From positions 1-6,682 of the forward strand of contig CAJCIF010000176.1 in NCBI GenBank assembly GCA_903970355.1: 6,682 bases of DNA. The letters run 5' to 3'. Positions 1 through 6,664 of the stretch are shown in pieces. The position numbers and the translations under genes are program-made. The notes under the pieces are model-generated. The model made no database searches, was not told the origin of the DNA, and was given only the letters and a program-made list of their open reading frames with translations. This stretch comes from Actinomycetota bacterium. Its GTDB lineage: Bacteria > Cyanobacteriota > Vampirovibrionia > Obscuribacterales > Obscuribacteraceae. Each line of letters begins with the position of its first letter. Position 1 is the stretch's first letter.

Positions 1-1
1 A

Positions 2-2773
2 TCGAATACCGTTGTAAACATTAAAGAACTGCCGGCAATAGTTGATATTCCACAAACGCCTGAGTCTGTAGAAAAAGAACAAAAGCTAGAGCAAGATGGC
101 GAGCTGCTATTTAGCAAACACATGCTCAATGAAGCTCTTGGGAAATGGCAGGAAGCTTACGGACTTTCCCTTGAAATGAAGTATGCAGAAGGAGAAGGTC
201 GAGCGCTCGTCAATATGTGCCGCGTGTTTCTCGATCGCGGCCAATTTGTGAAAGCAAAGTATATGGGTGAGAACGCCATTGAGATATTGAGTGGTGTTCA
301 CGACAAACGAGCTCTTGGACGCGCACACCTTTTTCTTGCTCAGGCCTATTATGGTTTGGACAATTCTTTGTGGGCAGGTGATCAGCTCAGTCAAGCATTG
401 AAGGAATTTACTTCCGATGGCGGCAATAACTCGGCTGATACAGCCAATCTTATGGCGCTCGGTGCGGCCGTTTTAGTCAAGATCGGCAAACCAAGAGAAG
501 CTTTGCAGTTTTTGGAATCTGCAGCCACATTCTATATGCAGGCCAATGATGTTGTTGCTGCCATGAATGCGCGCACGAAAATGATTGAAATGCTCTTGAG
601 TTTGGGATTGTTTACCGCTGCTAGCGAAGAGGCAGACAAAGCAGTTTCCATTGCAAAATCTTCGGGCAATGACAAACCGATGCTTTCGATAACGGCGCTC
701 AGCGCTCAGGCTAACTGCCGTTATTCACTGGGCGAGTTTCTCCCTGCCAAGAAAATCTACGAACAGATTTTCCCTCTCATAAAGAGCCTTCCAGATAAGA
801 CATACACGAAGAAGGGCTTGGCGAGCCTTCTTTTAGGCTACGGTTCAGCACTGGCCGGTGCAAACGACAATGATCAAGCTGTGACCATGCTTGAACGAGC
901 CTCAGGTTTGTTCAGGGAGGAAGGACAAACTTTGTCTCAATCGCAAGCAGCAAATACGCTTGCCTGTGTGGAAGCAGAACTCGGACATTATGACAAGGCT
1001 CGTCAATTGCTGGAACAAGCTCTGGACTTGCAAGCTGTAATCGTCCCGAAACAAGATGGCTTGCGAACTACGATATTGATCAATCTCGGTGCGATTGAAT
1101 ATCGCATGGGACATGCCCGTGATGCTCGCGTGCACTACGAAAGTGCTGCCTCGATCGCCAAGGCGATGAAATCAATGACGCTGCTTGGCCGCATTCATTG
1201 CGGCGAAGCAGAAGCGATCATGAAACTGGCAGAACCAATAGAAGCCCAGCGCATTCTCAAATTAGCTATTAAAGAATCTGATGAAGTTAAGGATGACTCT
1301 GCTCTCTGGCGTGAGTATACATTGCAAGCCAAACTGGACGGAGAAACAGGTAATGTCGGTATGGTGCAAGAGTCACTGACAAGTGCACTATCCAGTTTCC
1401 GATCACCACAAGCGGGTTTATTTCCCAATCCGGAACGAGTTGGTTTTCCATCGAGCCGCAGAGAAGCAGCAGCCCAGCTGTTTAGTCTTTTGTCTTCGCA
1501 CAAACTGACCGAACAGGCCTTCATGGCTGTTGAACAGGAGAAGGAGCGGGTCTTTATCAACGAATGGGTTAATCGCGGCGGGCAACCGCGTCCCGAAGAT
1601 GCTGACTTATACAATGAACTCTCCTCCTTGCGGTTGCACTTGCATACTGCTGAATCGACGAGCGCCCCGGTAAAAATTATTGATGAATGGCGCAATTGGG
1701 CTTTGCGCTTTAAGACCGTTTCTCAACAAAATCGCGCTGTAGCTAGATTGATCGCGCCAATTCCAATGAGTATGGCGGAAATTTTGCGGGGTGTGCAAAA
1801 GTCCCATGCCACTATTGTGGATTATTTCATGGGTGATGATTCCTCAATAATATTCACCATTAATGGTGCGGGGCGCATTACCGCTACCGTTATTCCGGTT
1901 GGCCAGAAGCGCATTGATGTGCAATTGGCAGGTTTCTACAATTCCCTGCCTAAGGCTGATGCAGCTAGTCCACAGGCTATCCTCAATGAAAAGCGTGTGC
2001 TGCAAGCTCTTTACACTGAGCTGTTTCCGGCAAGTGTGCGTAATTTCTTACCGACCGATGCCGAACACATGTTGATAGTGATACCAGATGGTGCGTTATT
2101 CAATTTGCCGTTTGGAGCACTCGTTACCGAACAACAAAAGTATCTCGTCGAGAATCATATGGTCTGCATGGCTCCTTCGGTTGCCACTATCGTGGACATG
2201 CCACCTAGGTACACTGACGAATTGAATGGTGTTTTTGCGGCTCAACAGCCGCAGGGTGATGAAGGTTCAGCGCTCTCCTCGGCATTTTCACCAGGGGCGG
2301 TGTTGAAGCTGCAAGGCAAGGATGCAATGGACGCACATGCCGTTGTCGATCAAGCTCGGGGCAAAGCAGTTTTGCAATTGGCGGATAGATTTACCTTCTC
2401 TAGTGGAGAACCTTTTGGGGCAGAAGGTGCAGCTGATGCTAAGAAGCTGACACCAGAAAAATTGCTCGGCCAGAGTATTCCCAATGATTTGATCGTCTTT
2501 AGCGGCAGTGCAGTTAATGCCAAAGATGGCCAGGGCACAAGCCTTAGACTTGCAAGCCGCGGCTTGAGCTATGAGGGGACGCGTAATGTGCTCATGAGCA
2601 TGTGGCCGCAAGCCAGCGATGACAGAACGAGCGAACTGAGCGAGTTTTATAAGAATCTGCAGCTTGGGCTGAACCAGGCTGATTCACTACGTAAGGCGCA
2701 ACTAATGTCACTTTCAAAGGACAATGCACCTCACTCTTGGGCTGCCCTGCAGTTACTGGGAGCGGGCTACTAA
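2..2773 (+). CDS. TPR-repeat protein with C-terminal CHAT (caspase-like) domain, 5'-truncated
   Basis: The frame is open from base 2 with no in-frame ATG, GTG or TTG before the ATG at 122. That ATG has no Shine-Dalgarno and falls inside the helical repeat region, so the gene starts before the window; 923 residues are visible. Numbering from base 2, residues ~40-460 are TPR-like helix pairs, for example around LGHYDKARQLLEQALDL. Residues ~480-590 are the helical linker usual in this family (AxxAVEQEKERVFINEW). Residues ~592-923 are a CHAT domain, with IPDGALFNLPFGAL (694-707), a following APSVAT, then MSMWPQASDD, EFYKNLQLG, SLRKAQL and a terminal HSWAALQLLGAGY. CHAT domains are caspase-like Cys proteases often fused to TPRs. 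Here the usual HxxxH block reads QLADR (catalytic His position = Arg796) and the usual SAC block reads SGS (Cys position = Ser836), so proteolysis is doubtful. The TPRs probably bind a partner. Its cellular location is not visible because the N-terminus is missing. The domain call is firm; the function is unknown. Confidence 0.93.
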   Translation, partial: SNTVVNIKELPAIVDIPQTPESVEKEQKLEQDGELLFSKHMLNEALGKWQEAYGLSLEMKYAEGEGRALVNMCRVFLDRGQFVKAKYMGENAIEILSGVHDKRALGRAHLFLAQAYYGLDNSLWAGDQLSQALKEFTSDGGNNSADTANLMALGAAVLVKIGKPREALQFLESAATFYMQANDVVAAMNARTKMIEMLLSLGLFTAASEEADKAVSIAKSSGNDKPMLSITALSAQANCRYSLGEFLPAKKIYEQIFPLIKSLPDKTYTKKGLASLLLGYGSALAGANDNDQAVTMLERASGLFREEGQTLSQSQAANTLACVEAELGHYDKARQLLEQALDLQAVIVPKQDGLRTTILINLGAIEYRMGHARDARVHYESAASIAKAMKSMTLLGRIHCGEAEAIMKLAEPIEAQRILKLAIKESDEVKDDSALWREYTLQAKLDGETGNVGMVQESLTSALSSFRSPQAGLFPNPERVGFPSSRREAAAQLFSLLSSHKLTEQAFMAVEQEKERVFINEWVNRGGQPRPEDADLYNELSSLRLHLHTAESTSAPVKIIDEWRNWALRFKTVSQQNRAVARLIAPIPMSMAEILRGVQKSHATIVDYFMGDDSSIIFTINGAGRITATVIPVGQKRIDVQLAGFYNSLPKADAASPQAILNEKRVLQALYTELFPASVRNFLPTDAEHMLIVIPDGALFNLPFGALVTEQQKYLVENHMVCMAPSVATIVDMPPRYTDELNGVFAAQQPQGDEGSALSSAFSPGAVLKLQGKDAMDAHAVVDQARGKAVLQLADRFTFSSGEPFGAEGAADAKKLTPEKLLGQSIPNDLIVFSGSAVNAKDGQGTSLRLASRGLSYEGTRNVLMSMWPQASDDRTSELSEFYKNLQLGLNQADSLRKAQLMSLSKDNAPHSWAALQLLGAGY

Positions 2774-2860
2774 CAGTCTTGGGGAGTTCTACTCTTTAAA
2801 TTTATCGACGATGTCTTCTGAAAGTATTAGTCTTATGAGTCTTCATTCGTCCCTGATTTC

Positions 2861-2876
2861 AGAGAGTTGAAAAGTG
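2861..2876 (+). promoter_or_regulatory. Ribosome binding site and GTG start of the exported-protein gene
   Basis: AGAGAG (2861-2866) lies 7 nt before the GTG at 2874. An in-frame TGA at 2868-2870, two codons upstream of the GTG, rules out any earlier start. The signal peptide begins directly at this GTG, which supports it. The site is a weak Shine-Dalgarno match. Confidence 0.5.
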
Positions 2877-4484
2877 GTTAGTCGGCGTCGTTCTATTTTG
2901 TATTCGTGCAATGCCGCTCTCCTTTTGGTGGGACTCTTCACGGAAACAATCTGCCTCAGCCAGGCTGCTAATGCGGTTACAAATTCCAAAACTCATCACG
3001 CCCCCGCTAAGCGTGGTGCCGTCCGCCCTGCTCAATCTCAGAGTTCATCTGCTGTAGCGCCTAAAGCAGCCGTTCCAAAGCCGGCTGAAACAGGAACGAA
3101 ATCAAACGTTGAAGATGCCATAATGCAGATTCGAAATCGCGTGTTGCCCATCCCAACCATCAATGAACGACTGATACGCGACATTATGGTGGGCAAGCCT
3201 ACAGAAGTGGTGCCAACCACCGAAAGCGCCAATCCGACACCGGATTCAACAGCAACAAATACGGTCGCCCCTCCTAAGGATTCCGAAATGGTTTCCGGAG
3301 AAGCGAAGAACGAAAGCGAGAAGAAACCGGAAACGCCTGAAACTGCTCCAGCCAAGCCAGCCGAGGATAAGGGTGGCATGAAGTCGGAACCAAACAATAT
3401 CTCAAAGAGAGAAACTGGGCAGCCCGCCATGACAGAAGCGGCGCAACCAGTAGCTGCGCAAGCTGCACAACCGGCAGTAACAGAAGCGACGCAGCCGGTA
3501 GGTGCAGAAGCTGCACTCCCAGCAACAGAAATTGCAAAGCAAGCGGTAACAGACTTAGCCCAACCAGCGACCGAAATTGCACAAGCTGCGGCGGTAGAAG
3601 CTACAAAGCCGGCTACAACAGAGACAGCACAACCGGTTGGGTTACAACCAGACTTTCCTCAGAATAACGACCTTGCTAATCTACCTTTGCACCGCGAAAT
3701 CGGTGGAGCAGAGCAAAACACGGCGATGCCCCCTGAAAGTGTGCAGGAAGAACCGATTGATTCGGCAAGTGTGGTTAAGCCCATAGCAACGACCAGCGCA
3801 AATCCGAGCGAGCCACCAAATAAGGTGCTTGAAACTAATCAGGCATCTTTAGACGCGAATCAAGTTGCTCCAGCCAAACTAGAAGAGTTTGACGCTGCTG
3901 TAGTACCTGCGACTGTAACAACAGTTCAACCACCGGCGATAGCTGCAGCTGGTTCTCAGGTGCAAAAGACAGAGGAATTCGATGCCGCGATGGTCCCAAC
4001 AACTTTAGAAGAATTTGACAGTGCTGTCGCTTCACCGCCTGCAGCAGATAAAGAATTGGCGACTAATGCGAGTAAAACAAAAATACTAGTTGGTGCGCAA
4101 CTGCCCGTAATACTATCCTCACAGATTGCCAGCAAAACGGCACAGCGCGGCGATGCAGTCGAAGGGCGATTGAAATATGATCTCAAAATCGGAGATAAGC
4201 TGATTGCCAAAAAAGGATCGCCGATTTATGGACACATCATTTACTGCTTGAAACCGCGTACGAACATGATGAGCATGGAAAGGTGGTCTCGCAATCCCGG
4301 CTCTGTTGTTGTTTCTTTTGAAGAAATCGTCAATGACAAAAAGGAGCGCATTCCTCTTTTAGCTGTTCCGGCGCGGGCTATCCATGTCATTAAACCAGGT
4401 GAGGAATTGGTCGCCGAGTTCAAACAAGAATTCACAGGCGAGCTGCAATCCGATGGTGGAAAAGAAACGACCGCTTCAAAATAA
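2874..4484 (+). CDS. Exported protein with Ala/Gln/Pro-rich repeat region and C-terminal beta-rich domain
   Basis: This 536-residue protein is not a recognised named family. Residues 1-34 form a signal peptide: VSRRR n-region, a hydrophobic core containing ALLLVGLF, and a likely cut after AANA. Residues ~35-400 are low-complexity Ala/Pro/Glu/Thr sequence, probably disordered. They contain an about 8-residue tandem repeat (QPxxxEA type, residues ~181-256) and three EEFD(A/S)A motifs (residues 336-386). One short stretch, residues ~79-106 (VEDAIMQIRNRVLPIPTINE), looks more structured. The C-terminal domain (~403-525) has the pattern ILVGAQLPVIL...SQIASKTAQRGD...DKLIAKKGSPIYGHI, then SVVVSFEEI and RIPLLAVPA. 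By memory this resembles the small beta domain of VirB10/TrbI-like and related envelope proteins ("GT-x-Lpv-L...Gd...iPkGs.v.G.v"), a loose pattern match only. It probably lies in the envelope or periplasm, with the long linker spanning a gap or binding partners. It sits 100 bp after the TPR-CHAT gene on the same strand and could share its transcript. Confidence 0.85.
   Translation: MVSRRRSILYSCNAALLLVGLFTETICLSQAANAVTNSKTHHAPAKRGAVRPAQSQSSSAVAPKAAVPKPAETGTKSNVEDAIMQIRNRVLPIPTINERLIRDIMVGKPTEVVPTTESANPTPDSTATNTVAPPKDSEMVSGEAKNESEKKPETPETAPAKPAEDKGGMKSEPNNISKRETGQPAMTEAAQPVAAQAAQPAVTEATQPVGAEAALPATEIAKQAVTDLAQPATEIAQAAAVEATKPATTETAQPVGLQPDFPQNNDLANLPLHREIGGAEQNTAMPPESVQEEPIDSASVVKPIATTSANPSEPPNKVLETNQASLDANQVAPAKLEEFDAAVVPATVTTVQPPAIAAAGSQVQKTEEFDAAMVPTTLEEFDSAVASPPAADKELATNASKTKILVGAQLPVILSSQIASKTAQRGDAVEGRLKYDLKIGDKLIAKKGSPIYGHIIYCLKPRTNMMSMERWSRNPGSVVVSFEEIVNDKKERIPLLAVPARAIHVIKPGEELVAEFKQEFTGELQSDGGKETTASK
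3414..3641 (+). repeat. Degenerate tandem repeat coding for an about 8-residue Ala/Gln-Pro unit
   Basis: The encoded sequence runs through units such as GQPAMTEA, AQPVAAQA, AQPAVTEA, TQPVGAEA, ALPATEIA, KQAVTDLA, QPATEIA, QAAAVEA and TKPATTET. That is about nine units with a period near 24 bp. The DNA copies have diverged (caacca, caaccg, cagccg for Gln-Pro) while the protein pattern persists. This suggests old duplication with selection on the composition or on the repeated Pro/Glu pattern. It lies in the extended linker of the exported protein. Confidence 0.7.
3879..4034 (+). repeat. Three copies of an EEFD(A/S)A peptide motif
   Basis: LEEFDAAVVP (codons from 3879), TEEFDAAMVP (from 3969) and LEEFDSAVAS (from 4005) are encoded just ahead of the C-terminal domain of the exported protein. 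Spacing is 30 and then 12 residues. Synonymous codons differ between copies (gaagag/gaggaa/gaagaa; ttt/ttc/ttt; gac/gat/gac), so the peptide is more conserved than the DNA. It looks like a repeated short linear binding motif; no partner is visible. Confidence 0.7.
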
Positions 4485-4486
4485 TG

Positions 4487-6391
4487 TTATAGATGCTTGG
4501 TTACATCTTCGGTTTCTAACGAGCAGTTCGGTTTTAGCCGTGCAAATTTCGTTTTACCTTGCGCAGTTACATTAGTCAGACGTACGGACAAATGTTTGAG
4601 ATTGGGCAAAGCAGCCAGTTTCAATAAGCCATCATCATTGATCGGATTTCGATCGAGTACGAGCGTTTGTATCTTTTGCAGATGCTGCAGAATGTCGCAA
4701 TCCGAATTGGAAATTTCACAGCGGCTTAAACTTAGCGATAAGAGATTCATCTCGGTAAGGTGGTGCAAAGCACCTCTAATACTGCAACTATCAAGGTTGA
4801 GTTCTATGAGTTGAGGATTCACTATTTCATTCACGCCTTTGGCAGTCACTCTTGATTCGCCCAAGTGCAGGAATTTCAGCTTGGGTAAAAGCCGAAAGTT
4901 TCGGCAACCGGCATCGTCAAAGTCTGTACGCATCAAGCTCAGGGTTACAAGAGTGGGAATTTGAATTAGTGAGGTGAGGCAGGCACTGTCAGTGTCTGTG
5001 CCACTTAGATTCAATCGTTCAAGTGGCAATCGTGTCAGGTATTCAATACCCTTATTCGTCACATGCTCGCATCCTGATAAATCAAGATTTTTCATGTGAT
5101 GAAGGACCCGAAAGCATTGCATTCCGTCGTCTGTAATGTGCTTACCATGCAGATTCAGAGAATCCAGGCTCGAGTAGTTTTGCGTTACCGCATACAGGTA
5201 CATGTCGTCCTTGTGATCGAACACCTCACTCATTATGAGTCCTTCCGCATCATATTTGAGCACATGCGTTGATGATGGCAAATCACTTTTCCCGGGTGGG
5301 TTGAGAATGAACCATATGCTTACAAAGCAGGCTGAAACCAGGGTCGCTGTGATCAACGCAGTAACAAGCATACTCGTTGAAAAATACTTTTTAGGTTCAT
5401 CAAGAACTTCCAGCACCTTATTTGGTGCTACTCTGGCGTAGATGTTTTCAGTCTTTCCTTGCGAAAGCCAGGAAAGATCTTGGGCAATCGTCAGGCAATC
5501 TTGATAGCGTGCTTCCGGATCCTTGGCTAGCATTTTCGCCACAATTTCCTCGAGCCCTTCTGGAAACTCCAGTCCAAGTGCGGCTTTCTTCAAGGAATCG
5601 GAAATTTTATTGCGATGCTGAAGAATTGTCTGGATTAGGGTCTCTCCCTTGAAAGGAGGTACACCTGTCAAAGCTTCGAAGAATACACAGCCGAGTGAAT
5701 AAATGTCGCTGCGTAAATCGACATGGGAGCCAACCGTTTGCTCGGGGCTCATATAGAGAGGAGTGCCAAACACTTGTCCGGTTTCTGTTAATGTCTGTTC
5801 CTCACCTTCCATCACTTTGGCGATGCCGAAATCGACAATCTTCGGAATGATTGTGGGTGAATCCGGACGAGATCTGGTCAAAACGATATTTCCAGGTTTT
5901 ATGTCGCGATGAATTACACCTTCGTTGTGGGCATGAGCCATGGCAAAGCAAATGGGAATGAAAGTCTGCAAGGCCAGATCTACCGGCATGCGACCGTTTG
6001 ATTCCAAATACTTGGCCAGGGTCAATCCGTCAACCAGATCCATGATGAGAAAAGGTTGATTATTGTCTATGAGCCCAAAATCCAGGGCACGGACAAGATT
6101 TTCGTGATCGAGTCGGCTCGCCAATTGTGCTTCTTTCTGGAAACGCCTGACCTTTAAGTCTGTCGTATTCGTGCTGTGCAAAGTCTTGAGCGCGAACTCT
6201 TTTTTGAGGAACAGCTGCTCGACTCGATAGACTGTGCCCATACCGCCTGTGCCGATAATCGTCAAAACCTTGTATCGGCCTGCCACGATTTCTCCCGGCC
6301 TTAAAAGGACGGTAGCTGGGCGAGAAACTGCTTTCGCTGCCTCTGAACTCTGTAATGTCAGTTCAAAAGGATTTTGAGGTGTGCTGTCCAT
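4487..6391 (-). CDS. Transmembrane Hanks-type Ser/Thr protein kinase with C-terminal leucine-rich repeats
   Basis: Numbered from the ATG at 6391 (634 residues), the kinase domain spans ~40-308 and looks complete. It has a Gly loop GTGGMG (47-52), Lys69 in FALK, Glu87 of helix C, HRDIKPGN (161-168; Asp163, Asn168), DFG (187-189), GTPLYMSPEQ (209-218) and DIYSLG. Thr200, Thr202 and Thr204 in the activation loop are likely autophosphorylation sites, as in PknB-type kinases. After a ~30-residue juxtamembrane stretch, residues 340-363 form one strongly hydrophobic helix. Residues 408-623 form about nine leucine-rich repeats. The predicted topology is a cytoplasmic kinase with an outer LRR sensor. 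The start is uncertain: a TTG at 6415 adds 8 residues, and neither start has a clear Shine-Dalgarno; ATG is preferred on codon type. The gene converges on the exported-protein gene with only 2 bp between stops. The LRRs replace the PASTA repeats seen in many other bacterial receptor kinases. Substrates are unknown. Confidence 0.95.
   Translation of the reverse strand: MDSTPQNPFELTLQSSEAAKAVSRPATVLLRPGEIVAGRYKVLTIIGTGGMGTVYRVEQLFLKKEFALKTLHSTNTTDLKVRRFQKEAQLASRLDHENLVRALDFGLIDNNQPFLIMDLVDGLTLAKYLESNGRMPVDLALQTFIPICFAMAHAHNEGVIHRDIKPGNIVLTRSRPDSPTIIPKIVDFGIAKVMEGEEQTLTETGQVFGTPLYMSPEQTVGSHVDLRSDIYSLGCVFFEALTGVPPFKGETLIQTILQHRNKISDSLKKAALGLEFPEGLEEIVAKMLAKDPEARYQDCLTIAQDLSWLSQGKTENIYARVAPNKVLEVLDEPKKYFSTSMLVTALITATLVSACFVSIWFILNPPGKSDLPSSTHVLKYDAEGLIMSEVFDHKDDMYLYAVTQNYSSLDSLNLHGKHITDDGMQCFRVLHHMKNLDLSGCEHVTNKGIEYLTRLPLERLNLSGTDTDSACLTSLIQIPTLVTLSLMRTDFDDAGCRNFRLLPKLKFLHLGESRVTAKGVNEIVNPQLIELNLDSCSIRGALHHLTEMNLLSLSLSRCEISNSDCDILQHLQKIQTLVLDRNPINDDGLLKLAALPNLKHLSVRLTNVTAQGKTKFARLKPNCSLETEDVTKHL
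4523..5170 (-). repeat. Leucine-rich repeat array, about nine units of 22-27 residues
   Basis: Successive units start at LDSLNLHG, NLDLSGC, LERLNLSG, LVTLSLMR, LKFLHLGE, LIELNLDS, LLSLSLSR, IQTLVLDR and LKHLSVRL. Most continue with a (I/V/F)TDxG-like turn and an (L)xxLP ending. The pattern LxxLxLxxxxITDxGLxxLxxLPx is typical of bacterial LRR arrays in Planctomycetes and related signalling proteins. Such arrays form a curved ligand-binding surface. This is the likely outer sensor region of the kinase. Confidence 0.85.
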
Positions 6392-6664
6392 GTTTGCCGA
6401 GTAAGGGGACAGCAAATTCTATATCTTAAAATTATCTTTGTAATTGCGGGAAATACGTAGTCGCGCCATGTTTAATGACGCATCCGTGAGACCGGAAGCG
6501 ATACATCCGTCAGTGTTTGAGGCACCCGGGCTCGTCTGTAAAGTGTGCGCCGCTAAGCCAGGCGAATTAGTATCCTGCCTGGGCGGGAGTGGCTCCTGCA
6601 ATGGAAACCGGTGAGTCTAATTGGAGCTGCAGAACCGTGCCGGATGGAACGGTTACGTCTTTGC
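6392..6664. other. Kinase upstream region, no convincing gene
   Basis: This stretch separates the kinase start from the contig end. I see no tRNA-like fold and no clear sigma-70 promoter pair. An AT-rich patch at 6417-6440, read on the minus strand, includes GATAAT (6431-6436) as a possible -10 element, but no good -35 sits at the right distance. The stretch also holds a direct repeat of CATCCGT (6481-6487, 6504-6510), a GC-rich hairpin (6583-6599) and one doubtful short frame. Confidence 0.5.
6468..6614 (+). CDS. Doubtful 48-residue frame with four Cys, divergent from the kinase
   Basis: An ATG at 6468 opens a 48-codon frame ending in TGA at 6612-6614. The product would carry Cys24, Cys27, Cys37 and Cys44 (CKVC, then SC and SC), a spacing loosely like a metal-binding knuckle. 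It has no recognisable Shine-Dalgarno, no known family match by eye, and an overlapping open frame on the other strand. Random occurrence at this length is quite possible, so this is listed only as a candidate. Confidence 0.13.
   Translation: MFNDASVRPEAIHPSVFEAPGLVCKVCAAKPGELVSCLGGSGSCNGNR

Noticed and set aside
122..124. ATG 122 as the true start of the TPR-CHAT gene
   Set aside because: The frame is open through the preceding 40 codons to the window edge, there is no Shine-Dalgarno, and the ATG lies inside the first TPR helix.
1195..1695. Long antisense open frame inside the TPR-CHAT gene
   Set aside because: It lies wholly opposite a well-supported coding frame, has a composition unlike a protein family, and shows no start signals.
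2781..2797. Small hairpin GAGT-TCT-ACTC followed by TTT after the TPR-CHAT stop, as a terminator
   Set aside because: Only four Watson-Crick pairs with G-U extensions and a short T-run interrupted by AAA; too weak to call.
3038..3582. Antisense open frames opposite the Ala/Pro-rich linker
   Set aside because: Low-complexity Ala/Pro coding sequence routinely leaves the opposite strand open; the products are Ser/Leu/Gly-rich shadows.
4384..4575. Plus-strand frame running over the convergent stop junction
   Set aside because: It overlaps both real genes in other frames and has no recognisable motif.
6419..6601. Minus-strand 60-residue frame just upstream of the kinase, starting with TTG, as an operon partner
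   Set aside because: TTG start without a Shine-Dalgarno, no family resemblance, and a competing frame on the other strand.
6601..6664. Plus-strand frame from ATG 6601 to the contig end as the start of another gene
   Set aside because: Only about 21 genuine codons before adapter sequence; too short to support.
1..6664. CRISPR array, insertion sequence, tRNA or rRNA
   Set aside because: No spaced direct-repeat array, transposase motifs, terminal inverted repeats or RNA gene signatures were seen.
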